A DNA stretch of 64,000 nt from Limnohabitans sp. Rim47 (lineage in GTDB: Bacteria; Pseudomonadota; Gammaproteobacteria; Burkholderiales; Burkholderiaceae_C). Made by a program: the position numbers and the translations under genes. Below are positions 39,955 to 48,166 of the stretch, one piece after another (position 1 is the first letter of the stretch; each line of letters opens with the position of its first letter). The notes beneath the pieces are model-generated. The model saw nothing but the letters and a program-made list of their open reading frames with translations, was not told the DNA's origin and made no database searches. The stretch lies in assembly GCF_001517545.1 (NCBI RefSeq), contig NZ_FBYA01000004.1, positions 62,001 to 126,000 on the forward strand, in the 5' to 3' direction.

Positions 39955-40587
39955 ATGAACCCACCCACCAGCGGTCATGTGTATGTTGTCGATGACAACC
40001 CGGACATCCGTTTTTATTTGACCGATTTGTTGCGGCAAATGGGTTACAGCATTGAAAGCTTTGAAAGCGCGCAAGCGTTTTTGCAGCAGTCTTTTGACAT
40101 CTTTCCAGCCGTGCTGGTGCTGGATGTGCGCATGCCCAACATGTCGGGCATCGAGTTGCAGGAAAGGCTGCGGGCACTTGGCCGTCTCACCCCCATCATC
40201 TTCATCAGCGGGGAGAGTCAATCCGAAGAAATCATCCGAGCCATGAAGGGCCAGCCCATTGAGTTTTTATGGAAGCCCTTTCAGATTCAGGCGCTGATCG
40301 ATGCCATCGAACGTGGCTTGGCCGTGGATGCCCTCAACAGGCAAGCCTTCATTCAAAAAAACGAGATACGCCGCAAATGGCTCACCCTGAGTTCGCGCGA
40401 GCGTGATGTGTGTGCCTTGATGCTGCAAGGGCACACCAATAAAGGCATTTCTGAGCGACTGGACATACTGCCCGACACCGCCAAAAAGCACCGCGCCAAT
40501 GTGTTGCAAAAGATGGCGGTGCATCAGTTGGCGGATTTGCTGGCACTGTGCAAAAGCATTGATCTGAATGCACTGGGCGATGACTGA
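39955..40587 (+). CDS. FixJ/NarL-type response regulator (orphan)
   Basis: 210-residue regulator: receiver domain (about 8-122: VYVVDDNPDIRF acidic pocket, LDVRMPNMSG phospho-Asp, FLWKPF switch Lys) and LuxR-type helix-turn-helix (about 142-205: LSSRERDVCALMLQGHTNKGISERLDILPDTAKKHRANVLQKM). The NKGISERL motif is typical of FixJ-like proteins. No kinase gene is adjacent. It lies just before the polysaccharide locus and could contribute to its control. Confidence 0.9.
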   Translation: MNPPTSGHVYVVDDNPDIRFYLTDLLRQMGYSIESFESAQAFLQQSFDIFPAVLVLDVRMPNMSGIELQERLRALGRLTPIIFISGESQSEEIIRAMKGQPIEFLWKPFQIQALIDAIERGLAVDALNRQAFIQKNEIRRKWLTLSSRERDVCALMLQGHTNKGISERLDILPDTAKKHRANVLQKMAVHQLADLLALCKSIDLNALGDD

Positions 40588-40635
40588 GCGGGAAAACGGT
40601 GGCGATCAAAGCCCAAATCACACCTGTCAATTCTT

Positions 40636-40671
40636 CAATTGATAAATTGTTTTGTTCAAAGTTAGAACAAA
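40636..40671. promoter_or_regulatory. Two adjacent palindromes before the EPS operon
   Basis: CAATT-GATA-AATTG (40636-40649) and TTTGTTC-AAAGTTA-GAACAAA (40651-40671) lie side by side in an AT-rich stretch 50-85 bp after the response regulator. They are candidate binding sites for a dimeric regulator. The second could also end the response regulator transcript weakly, but no T-run follows. Confidence 0.5.
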
Positions 40672-40730
40672 CACCTGAAAAGCGTTACAGTTCGACTTCC
40701 AGCAAAAAACCGCGCGGCCGATCGCGACAC

Positions 40731-40749
40731 GGCACTGCGGTAGCGTGCC
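40731..40749 (+). promoter_or_regulatory. ops-like element in the EPS operon leader
   Basis: GCGGTAGCGTG at 40737-40747 matches 11 of 12 bases of the ops core (GGCGGTAGCGTG) that recruits RfaH to paused RNA polymerase in polysaccharide operons. It sits inside a small hairpin GGCAC (40731-40735) / GTGCC (40745-40749). Position, 49 bp before the first gene of a long polysaccharide operon, is right for ops. Confidence 0.55.
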
Positions 40750-40760
40750 CGCAGTACTTA

Positions 40761-40785
40761 TTTAGCCCAATTTAGACCGCTTTAG
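40761..40785 (+). promoter_or_regulatory. Three TTTAG repeats with exact 10-bp period
   Basis: TTTAG occurs at 40761, 40771 and 40781, each on the same helix face, directly before the MarR-type gene start at 40796. It is a candidate operator for that regulator. No other feature explains it. Confidence 0.45.
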
Positions 40786-40795
40786 CGCTGCATAA

Positions 40796-41161
40796 ATGAC
40801 AAGCCGTCAAGCCAAGATCCAAGAAGAGACGCATTTTCGGATCATGCGCATCTTGCAAGAAAACCCAGACCTGACCCAGCGCGAGCTGGCGGACAAGCTC
40901 GGCATGAGCGTGAGTGGGCTCAACTACTGCCTCAAGGCCCTGATAGACAAGGGTCTTGTGAAGATGCAAAACTTTCAAAACAGTAAAAACAAATTCAAGT
41001 ACGTGTATTTGCTCACGCCCATGGGCATTGCAGAAAAATTGGCACTGACCACCAGCTTCCTTGGCCGCAAGATGCAAGAGTACGAAGCCTTAAAGTTGGA
41101 GATTGAGGCGCTCCAGTCTGAAGTCGACGCCCCGGGTCAAGACAAAACACAAAAAGCATGA
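40796..41161 (+). CDS. MarR-type EPS-associated transcriptional regulator
   Basis: 121-residue winged-helix protein (EETHFRIMRILQENPDLTQRELADKLGMSVSGLNYCLKALIDKGLVK) with a C-terminal coiled segment (about 85-115). This matches the family of small regulators placed at the start of exopolysaccharide clusters in proteobacteria. The stop overlaps manC by 4 bases (ATGA), so it is part of the operon and may control it. Confidence 0.88.
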   Translation: MTSRQAKIQEETHFRIMRILQENPDLTQRELADKLGMSVSGLNYCLKALIDKGLVKMQNFQNSKNKFKYVYLLTPMGIAEKLALTTSFLGRKMQEYEALKLEIEALQSEVDAPGQDKTQKA

Positions 41162-42654
41162 TCCAAGTCACCCCAGTCATCCTCTGCGGCGGATCCGGCA
41201 CACGCCTCTGGCCACTGTCTCGCACCGGTTTTCCTAAGCAGTTTTTGTGTTTGACGGGCAATGAGAGCCTGTTTCAGCAAGCCGCGCAGCGCTTGGCGGG
41301 TCTGAGCCAAGAAGGCATTCAAGTCGCCGCCCCCCTTATTGTCAGCGGCGAAGACCATCGGTTTTTGGCATCTGAGCAATTGCGCGAAGTCGGCATTAAC
41401 TTGGGGGCGGCTTTGTTAGAGCCCGTGGGCCGTAACACGGCACCCGCGCTGACCTTGGCCGCGCTTGCCGCCACAGAAAACGGCCAAGATCCCGTTTTGG
41501 TTGTCACACCCGCAGACCAAACCGTTGCCAACGCAGCCGCTTTTACCGCCGCAGTCCAACAAGCCATCGCCCAAGCAGCCGATGGCAACATCGTCATCCT
41601 GGGCGTCACCCCCGACAAACCTGAAACCGGGTACGGCTATATTCGAACACCCTCTGTCATTCCCGCTACTTCTGTAATTCCCGCTACTTCTGTCATTCCC
41701 GCGCATGCGGGAATCCACTCTCCACCCATCCCCGTCCAAGCCTTCGTAGAAAAACCCAGCCTAGAAACAGCCCAAAAATACCTGCAAGAAGGTAACTACT
41801 TCTGGAACGCTGGCATGTTCGTCCTGCGCGCCTCGGTCTGGCTCAAAGCCCTCCAAAGCTTCCGCCCTGACATCGCCCAAGCCTGCCAAGCAGCCTGGGC
41901 CATCAAAAAGCAAGACGCACAATTCATCCGCCCCGGCAAAGAAGAGTTTGTCGCCATCCCTGCAGAATCTGTCGATTACGCCGTCATGGAACACTGCCCC
42001 GGCAGCGCATTCCCCATTCAAATGGTCCCACTCGATGCTGGGTGGTCAGACCTAGGCGCATGGGACGCGGTGTGGAAAGTGCTGCCCAAAGACGCAAACG
42101 GCAACGCCCATGTGGGCGATGTGCTAACCACCGACAGCAGCAACACCCTTGTGCATGCCAGCAGCCGCTTGGTCACCTTGGTGGGCGTGAGCGACTTGGT
42201 CGTCATCGAAACCGCAGACGCCGTGTTGGTGGCCGACAAAACCCGCAGCCAGAACGTTAAGCACATCGTCGCCCAACTGCAAAGCACCCAGCGCGAAGAG
42301 CACACCTTGCACCGCAAAGTGCACCGCCCCTGGGGTTGGTACGACAGCATCGACGAAGGAGGGCGCTTCAAGGTCAAGCGCATCCAGGTCAAGCCGGGTG
42401 CCAGCCTCAGCTTACAAAAACACCACCACCGCGCAGAGCATTGGATTGTGGTCACTGGCACAGCCGAAATCACCAACGGCGACCAAGTCATCACCCTGAC
42501 CGAAAACCAATCCACCTACATCCCGCTGGGTGAGGTGCATCGCCTAGCTAACCCCGGCAACATTCCGCTTGAAATCATCGAAGTGCAGTCCGGAAGCTAC
42601 CTTGGCGAAGACGACATTGTCCGCTTTGAAGATACCTACGGCCGAACAAGCTAG
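41158..42654 (+). CDS. manC: Mannose-1-phosphate guanylyltransferase / mannose-6-phosphate isomerase with repeat insertion
   Basis: Makes GDP-mannose. The 498-residue bifunctional protein has the nucleotidyltransferase N-terminus (GGSGTRLWPLSRTGFPKQFL, FVEKPSLETAQKYL) and the C-terminal cupin isomerase domain (HRPWGWYDSIDEGGRFKVKRI, HHHRAEHWIVV). About 20-25 extra residues at 166-187 (SVIPATSVIPATSVIPAHAG type) are encoded by a repeat inserted in frame, at a surface loop before FVEKPS. The reading frame is intact, so activity may be kept. It belongs to a GDP-fucose-type module whose next gene is truncated. Confidence 0.93.
   Translation: MIQVTPVILCGGSGTRLWPLSRTGFPKQFLCLTGNESLFQQAAQRLAGLSQEGIQVAAPLIVSGEDHRFLASEQLREVGINLGAALLEPVGRNTAPALTLAALAATENGQDPVLVVTPADQTVANAAAFTAAVQQAIAQAADGNIVILGVTPDKPETGYGYIRTPSVIPATSVIPATSVIPAHAGIHSPPIPVQAFVEKPSLETAQKYLQEGNYFWNAGMFVLRASVWLKALQSFRPDIAQACQAAWAIKKQDAQFIRPGKEEFVAIPAESVDYAVMEHCPGSAFPIQMVPLDAGWSDLGAWDAVWKVLPKDANGNAHVGDVLTTDSSNTLVHASSRLVTLVGVSDLVVIETADAVLVADKTRSQNVKHIVAQLQSTQREEHTLHRKVHRPWGWYDSIDEGGRFKVKRIQVKPGASLSLQKHHHRAEHWIVVTGTAEITNGDQVITLTENQSTYIPLGEVHRLANPGNIPLEIIEVQSGSYLGEDDIVRFEDTYGRTS
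41653..41718 (+). repeat. Palindromic dispersed repeat inserted in frame in manC
   Basis: Two 18-base copies of TCTGTCATTCCCGCTACT-type sequence (41653-41670, 41671-41688) and a third, longer copy ending in a perfect hairpin ATTCCCGC-GCAT-GCGGGAAT (41695-41714). The hairpin and flanks match the element at about 22806-22830. 18-base periodicity keeps the frame. Confidence 0.9.
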
Positions 42655-42846
42655 ATGAGCATTCAGTCCAAGATTTATGCAGCAGGCCATCGAGGCATGG
42701 TTGGCTCGGTCATCGTGCGCACTTTGGAACAGCAAGACCAGACCTACATCGTTACGCGAACTCATGCAAGCCCGCACATGGGGGACGGGGCACAGCAGTT
42801 GGTGTGGGTTTGCTGCAGCCAGCAGAAAGGGCAGTTTAATGACTGA
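42655..42846 (+). pseudogene. fcl: Truncated GDP-L-fucose synthase (fcl/wcaG) remnant
   Basis: The first about 38 codons (SKIYAAGHRGMVGSVIVRTL and VTRTHA) are the Rossmann N-terminus of GDP-fucose synthase, but the rest of the enzyme is missing and the frame runs on for 25 unrelated codons. It starts on the base after the manC stop, as an intact gene would. The break at about 42770 marks replacement of the original downstream genes by the present cluster. Confidence 0.85.
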
Positions 42847-43996
42847 TCGAATCTCCGCGGTTGGGCTGGATGCCCCCAAGGCCGCATCGACCAAGACCAA
42901 AGAGCACACCACGACTGCAATTGGTGGAAGTCTGAGGTCGCTGGAGTCGCTGCGTATTCTCGCGGCCCTACTGGTGGTCTGCGCACATCTATCGCCCTAC
43001 AAAATACCTGTATTAGGCCAATTTTTCGGCGCCAACCGATTTCTCGGCTCCATTGGCGTAGATTTGTTCTTTGTAATCAGCGGTGTCGTGATCGGTCTTT
43101 CCACAGTCCGCGCAGTCACGGGCACAATGGATAGTCCGCTGAGGAACTTTCTAGTCGCGCGGATCTTTCGTATTTTCCCCCTATATTGGGTCGTTACTGC
43201 TATTTCGATCGCTCTGCTATGGCAAAGGGGGCGACCCCTGCCGGCATGGGACGAGTTACTGCACTCACTGACACTCATTCCCCGCCTAGACAACGGCCAA
43301 TATGTAGATCCAATCGTCGCCATCGGTTGGACGCTTCAGTTCGAAATCTTCTTCTATTCGCTCTGCGCACTGGGAATTTTGGCCCGGTCAAAATATTTGC
43401 CAATAATCGCGGCCATCGCACTGTCCGCCGCCTCATTCGCATTCGACGGCTACTACCTTAATCCCATCTTGCTGGAGTTTGCGGGTGGATACGCGTTTGC
43501 CCTGTATCTTGCAAATCAAAAGCAGCCAATAGGTCAGATAGGGTTTCCCTTGGCTACCGTCCTTGTAGTCGCCAGCACAGCGCTATTCCTATTCGCCGCT
43601 ACCGGCCGCGATGCCGGCTATCCGCCCGCATTTGACCTGATGCAGGCTCCGCGCATGATGATCGCTTTCGGCGACGCTTACATCCCTCGTTGGCTGGCGT
43701 GGGGCTTACCAGCATTTATCATCGTCGTAGTCGCCTTGCGACTAGAGAACTCTCTTAGCTGGCGTCTGGCGTCGCTTGGGAAGTACACCTATTCCGTCTA
43801 TCTCTGCCACACCTTTGCAATCTCTGCCGCACTCATTTTGGCTCGACGCTTTGGACAAGAGGAAATCATGGTTGCAGTGTTACCCATCTGCCTTTTCTTG
43901 ATAGCCGGCTTCACCTGCTGGACAATCGAGCAACCAATGATAAAGGCTGGCAAACACTTGACCAAAAGACTTCGCGCAGCGACTCCATCGCCATGA
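42839..43996 (+). CDS. Acyltransferase family 3 membrane protein (OafA/YrhL type)
   Basis: 385-residue integral membrane protein with about ten hydrophobic segments. It opens with the acyltransferase 3 pattern LRSLESLRILAALLVVCAHL and has IGVDLFFVISGVVIGLS and ARIFRIFPLYWV. It probably O-acetylates (or otherwise acylates) the polysaccharide or its lipid-linked unit. ATG 42839 follows AAAGGG; earlier in-frame starts lie in the fcl remnant. Overlaps the next gene by 4 bases. Confidence 0.88.
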   Translation: MTDRISAVGLDAPKAASTKTKEHTTTAIGGSLRSLESLRILAALLVVCAHLSPYKIPVLGQFFGANRFLGSIGVDLFFVISGVVIGLSTVRAVTGTMDSPLRNFLVARIFRIFPLYWVVTAISIALLWQRGRPLPAWDELLHSLTLIPRLDNGQYVDPIVAIGWTLQFEIFFYSLCALGILARSKYLPIIAAIALSAASFAFDGYYLNPILLEFAGGYAFALYLANQKQPIGQIGFPLATVLVVASTALFLFAATGRDAGYPPAFDLMQAPRMMIAFGDAYIPRWLAWGLPAFIIVVVALRLENSLSWRLASLGKYTYSVYLCHTFAISAALILARRFGQEEIMVAVLPICLFLIAGFTCWTIEQPMIKAGKHLTKRLRAATPSP

Positions 43997-44949
43997 AGCC
44001 TCACGCAGCCCCAATGCCCCAGGTTGGGCTTGACCAAATAACGATTGTCTTACAAGGCAATTTCAACGCTGAAACGGCGCGCATAGTCGCGCACTTGCAA
44101 GCTCTCGCCCCTACAGCGCCCATCGTACTGTCCTGCTGGGAATCTAATCGCGCTGAGGTAGCTCAGACCCACCTACCTGGGGTTACTACAATTTTCTCTC
44201 AAGATCCAGGCGCCCCATTCATCGAAGGATTCAAGGGCGACAATATCCGCCGGCAAATCGTCAGTTCACGCTGCGGCATCGAGAAAGTGCGAACGCCGTG
44301 GGTCGTCAAAATTCGTTCGGATGTTTCAATTGACCCGCGGCTCCTTCAGGAACTAACCTCTTTGTGCACAAGATTGCCTGACGATCCGGCCAGCTTGTTC
44401 AGCCACAAAGTTGTTGCCACCAGCCTCACGACGCTTGATGGCGTGCGCTCCGGCCTCTATTTCCATGTATGCGACTGGCTTTATCTAGGACGCACAGATG
44501 ACGTGCGCGCAATTTTCTCGGCACCGCTCCCGGACGGCGATTTTTTTACCTACTTCCGACACACCCAACCGGCGCCCGAAATCTGTTCAAGGTATCGCTC
44601 TGAATCTTATTTGTTATATCACTTGGTGCGAGCCAAGCTCGGCATCGAATATCTCTACTCGGGATATTTGGATCCAGAATTAGCCGCAATTTCAGAGCAA
44701 ATCCTCAAGGTCAATTTCGTCATCGTTAACCCATGGAATCTTGGCCTAACCAGCAGCAAACATCGCAAACTCTACCTTTGGATGCGGCCTGGCTGCTACT
44801 CGGAACTAAATTGCGGGGGGCTTTTCGAACTGATTGGCCCAGTACGCTCGGCCGTAGCAATTGGCCGTGATCTAGCTACCAGATGCATCTCGGTACTAGC
44901 AGCAGCAGTGATTAAGTTACGTAATCGGGTTCGGGCATGGCGCGCTTAA
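43993..44949 (+). CDS. WavE-like lipopolysaccharide synthesis protein
   Basis: 318-residue protein resembling the WavE family, putative glycosyltransferases of LPS core or capsule. Features: opening DQITIVLQGNFNAETARIVAHL, NIRRQIVSSRCGIEKVRTPWVVKIRSDVSID (probable DxD-like acidic site), LPDGDFFTYFR and YRSESYLLYHLVRAKLG. Sugar and linkage unknown. The start overlaps the acyltransferase stop (ATGA) and the end overlaps wzx by 13 bases. Confidence 0.75.
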   Translation: MKPHAAPMPQVGLDQITIVLQGNFNAETARIVAHLQALAPTAPIVLSCWESNRAEVAQTHLPGVTTIFSQDPGAPFIEGFKGDNIRRQIVSSRCGIEKVRTPWVVKIRSDVSIDPRLLQELTSLCTRLPDDPASLFSHKVVATSLTTLDGVRSGLYFHVCDWLYLGRTDDVRAIFSAPLPDGDFFTYFRHTQPAPEICSRYRSESYLLYHLVRAKLGIEYLYSGYLDPELAAISEQILKVNFVIVNPWNLGLTSSKHRKLYLWMRPGCYSELNCGGLFELIGPVRSAVAIGRDLATRCISVLAAAVIKLRNRVRAWRA

Positions 44950-46298
44950 GCTCAATCAGCAGCGGCACAATCCTGGCGTTGGGCAACGTCTACGGGGTGC
45001 TGTCTGCTTTTGCTGTCCTATCTATCGTATTTAATAATGTTGATCTCAAAACATTCGGTTCCATAAGCCTGCTACTGACTTCAATATCGATTTTCCAGAC
45101 GCTATTCAATACCCAGTCGTGGCAAGGCATCCTAAACAGCAGCAGGGAAATTTCCGCCTCGACACTTCGCCTTTGTTTGCTCATTGATGCTGGTACAGCA
45201 GTGATGGGTTCACTGCTGCTTGCACTCTGCTACGCCATTTCCCCAAAACTACTATCAGAAGCAGCAGTACCATCCATCCTGTTGCTAGTTATAACAAATG
45301 TCGCCCTAATTCCACCGGGGGCACTCATTGCCGTGATAAGAAAAGATGGCCGCTTTGCACATCAAGCATTGGTTGATATAACGGCCTCAACTTTGAAGAT
45401 AGCCATTGCATTCTGGTGGCTACCTGGCGCAACAACATTGCTGCCTTTAGCCATGGCTTTGGTGATTCCAGAATCGCTCCGGTGGTTAGGTTATTTGGCG
45501 TTATCAGCATCGCGCTTGACCAACAGGTCGCAAGGATCTTCAATTCACAAGACGGCATCTCAGTCCGTATTAAAAGACATTTACGGATTTTCTGTGTGGG
45601 GCATGCTGACCGAGATTATCCACTTGCCTACGGCGCACATTGATAAACTGATGGTCAGCGCTTTTCTCGGACTGGAGTCCCTCGCCATTTGGGACATTCT
45701 CAAACGCTGCGTCACCGCCGTTGTGCAAGGCACGGCGGTGATCAACCAAATGTTGTTCCCTTACTTTCTTAGGGCTCGAGAAGACTTTTCCGCATCCGAC
45801 CTGAATCGCAAGTGCTTTCAACAGTGTTTCAAGCTTGGCAGTCTGCTATTGCTGTTCTACGGCATCGCAACTCTCACCCTGCCCATTTGGTTGCCGCTGG
45901 CCTTCCGTGTGGACCAAACCGTATGGCCACTGGATCGACTCCAGCTTATATTCGGATTATTTGCATTAGTCATGACTTTCGTGCTAGGTGCGACGCCAAT
46001 CCATCCGCTGTTTTTGTCACTAAATCATTCCTCCAGGAATTTCAGGATAAGCTTGATTGGCAACCTTGTGTTTTTTATTTCAAGCGGCCTGCTCCTACCC
46101 TGGTTAGGGCTATTCGGAGCGTCCCTGGCGATCCTCAGTTCTGATGTTTTCATTATTGCCGCCAAGCTACGCATGTTGGGGAAGCCAGCCACCAATGCCA
46201 TGAGCCCAATTGCATATTCATCAGTAATGCTCGAATGCAGCAATGTTATTAATCAGAAAGCTGTGGGTCATTCAAAAAACTTTAAAGACGATGCTTGA
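44937..46298 (+). CDS. Wzx-type oligosaccharide flippase (MOP superfamily)
   Basis: 453-residue, strongly hydrophobic protein with about 12-14 predicted membrane helices, the pattern of polysaccharide flippases. It moves undecaprenyl-linked repeat units across the inner membrane. Sequence conservation in this family is low, so the call rests on topology and position together with a Wzy-like polymerase downstream. Its end overlaps the next gene by 8 bases. Confidence 0.82.
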   Translation: MARLSSISSGTILALGNVYGVLSAFAVLSIVFNNVDLKTFGSISLLLTSISIFQTLFNTQSWQGILNSSREISASTLRLCLLIDAGTAVMGSLLLALCYAISPKLLSEAAVPSILLLVITNVALIPPGALIAVIRKDGRFAHQALVDITASTLKIAIAFWWLPGATTLLPLAMALVIPESLRWLGYLALSASRLTNRSQGSSIHKTASQSVLKDIYGFSVWGMLTEIIHLPTAHIDKLMVSAFLGLESLAIWDILKRCVTAVVQGTAVINQMLFPYFLRAREDFSASDLNRKCFQQCFKLGSLLLLFYGIATLTLPIWLPLAFRVDQTVWPLDRLQLIFGLFALVMTFVLGATPIHPLFLSLNHSSRNFRISLIGNLVFFISSGLLLPWLGLFGASLAILSSDVFIIAAKLRMLGKPATNAMSPIAYSSVMLECSNVINQKAVGHSKNFKDDA

Positions 46299-47139
46299 TC
46301 TAAACCAATTCTCCCACTCACATGATTCGCTCGAGATCATTCATCGCGGTCACCTGTCCTGTGTTCGCAAGACATTTCACTCCGACCTCGAACGCGCACA
46401 AAGAAATGTGGCTAAACAACGCCAGTTTCGCCCAATTTACACCGGTACGGCCAAGGTCGCGGCGGCAGAGGTCATCGAGTTCCATATGCGATCCGACTCA
46501 GCGGAATTGCTGATGCCTTACATTGAGGGCATTACCGGTCATATGTTCCCTGTGCATGCGACTCGCAATGTTGCTCACACCCTAAGCGCCTCTCTCTCGA
46601 CACTGCTGTACGCTGAGCTGACTGAGAGTCGCGAGGCACTCGTTGAAACCTCGCTTTTTCGGGACAAGTTGAGCTCGGTATCAGAGGCAACACAAGACTT
46701 GGCACTCAAGCAATTGGTTGATAACTGTACTGCCGTGGTGGACAGATTTCCCGCTGAGTTGCTGATGCCCATCGGACCTTGCCATGGCGACCTCACGCTT
46801 AGCAATTTGATACTCGATCCAGCTTCGGGCATCACGCTGATCGACTTCCTGGAAACATTCCTTGAGACGCCATTGCAGGACGTGGCCAAGCTGAAGCAGG
46901 ATTTCGTCTACGGCTGGTCCTTCCGCAAGGATCCTCCGGCTCTTGTGATCAAGGCTGAAATCTTATGTCACCACCATTTACCCCAGGCGATCGTACAAAT
47001 TGAGCGTATGTACCCTGACCAAGTCCGTCTGCTCACCATGATGACGCTTGCTCGCATTGCCCCCTACGTCACGGACTCGGTCACCCAACGCTGGCTTGTA
47101 CGCAGCCTGACGGACTGCCTTGGAGCGACACCACAATGA
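46291..47139 (+). CDS. APH/choline-kinase-like small-molecule phosphotransferase
   Basis: 282-residue protein with the aminoglycoside phosphotransferase-type active site: catalytic loop HGDLTLSNLI (H165, D167, N172) and the metal Asp in LIDFLET; the N-terminal lobe has the Lys/Glu pair region. The substrate is probably a sugar or an alcohol such as choline, not an antibiotic, given the context. ATG 46291 is chosen for the wzx overlap and length; an ORF start at 46243 would lie deeper in wzx. It overlaps the next gene by 4 bases. Confidence 0.8.
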   Translation: MLDLNQFSHSHDSLEIIHRGHLSCVRKTFHSDLERAQRNVAKQRQFRPIYTGTAKVAAAEVIEFHMRSDSAELLMPYIEGITGHMFPVHATRNVAHTLSASLSTLLYAELTESREALVETSLFRDKLSSVSEATQDLALKQLVDNCTAVVDRFPAELLMPIGPCHGDLTLSNLILDPASGITLIDFLETFLETPLQDVAKLKQDFVYGWSFRKDPPALVIKAEILCHHHLPQAIVQIERMYPDQVRLLTMMTLARIAPYVTDSVTQRWLVRSLTDCLGATPQ

Positions 47140-48158
47140 ATTACTTGATTACCGGAATTGCCGGATTCGTCGGCTCTAGCTTGGCCCGGGCCATTCTTAC
47201 AAAGCACCCTAAAGCGCGAATCACCGGCATTGACAATATGTCGTTTGGTTACCGCGAGCGACTCTCCGACATCGTGGACCGGATCGAATTCATCGAGGGC
47301 GATCTTGTCGACATTGAGCGTTTGCTGGGACGGCGCCGTTTCGACTCGATCGTGCACTGCGCTGCCATCGCGCCGTTGCCGGAATGCCAGCGAGACAGCT
47401 ATCGTGCACTGTCTCAGAACGTTGCCATATGTGGCGCTGTCGCCGATTACGCGCTCGCGAGCGGTTCGCGAGACATAGTCTTCTTCAGCAGTGGCGCCAT
47501 CTACGAAGGCACTGCACAGTTCCCCACCCGCGAAGATATTTCGATCGCCACCAGCCTCATCTATCCAACAACGAAGTACATTGCCGAACAGTACTTTGAG
47601 GCGATGTGCCGCTCGCATGGGCTTAACGTGACAGCCATCCGGTTGTTCAACTTGTACGGGCCGCACCAAGACTATTTCCGCAAACAACCTCCGTTGATCG
47701 GCTACCTTTTGACGAACCTGATTCGCGATCAGCAAGCCGTACTGTTCTCATCGGGTGAACAGTGTCGAGACTACATTTACATTGACGATCTACTCGAGCT
47801 TGTACAACTCAGTGCCGTGAAGATGATGAATGAGCTCACAGGTGGCAAGTTTGTTGCGGTAAATGCAGGCAGCGGTGAACCCGTGTCCGTGAACGCCATC
47901 ATCGAAATTCTTGAGACGCTGTCAGGCAGACAACTCAAGATCGAGCGAAGGCCTGCTGCCCAGTACTGGGACAAATACAACGAACTTTTCGACCGCCCGA
48001 TTGCTCTTGATCGAATCGTAATCGAACGCGAAGTCAACAAGCACACGCAGGCCGCAATCACAAAGGCCCGCGAAGAGCTCGGCTGGGTGGCGAAGGTCGG
48101 GCTTCAGGAGGGCCTCAACGCCTGCCTTAATCACGCCCAGCGCATCATTCTCCTTTGA
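47136..48158 (+). CDS. NAD-dependent epimerase/dehydratase (extended SDR)
   Basis: 340-residue SDR with GxxGxxG at the N-terminus (ITGIAGFVGSSLA), FFSSGAIYEG catalytic Ser region, Y-x3-K in YPTTKYIAEQYF, and RLFNLYGPHQ. It is similar in type to UDP-glucose 4-epimerase-like enzymes; the exact sugar nucleotide is not evident. Coupled by overlap with the kinase upstream; followed by a nucleotidyltransferase after 8 bp. Confidence 0.85.
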   Translation: MNYLITGIAGFVGSSLARAILTKHPKARITGIDNMSFGYRERLSDIVDRIEFIEGDLVDIERLLGRRRFDSIVHCAAIAPLPECQRDSYRALSQNVAICGAVADYALASGSRDIVFFSSGAIYEGTAQFPTREDISIATSLIYPTTKYIAEQYFEAMCRSHGLNVTAIRLFNLYGPHQDYFRKQPPLIGYLLTNLIRDQQAVLFSSGEQCRDYIYIDDLLELVQLSAVKMMNELTGGKFVAVNAGSGEPVSVNAIIEILETLSGRQLKIERRPAAQYWDKYNELFDRPIALDRIVIEREVNKHTQAAITKAREELGWVAKVGLQEGLNACLNHAQRIILL

Positions 48159-48166
48159 GGTCATAA

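Noticed and set aside
46291..47139. Aminoglycoside-resistance phosphotransferase
   Set aside because: The fold signature is present, but position within a polysaccharide operon and overlap with a sugar epimerase point to a biosynthetic substrate.
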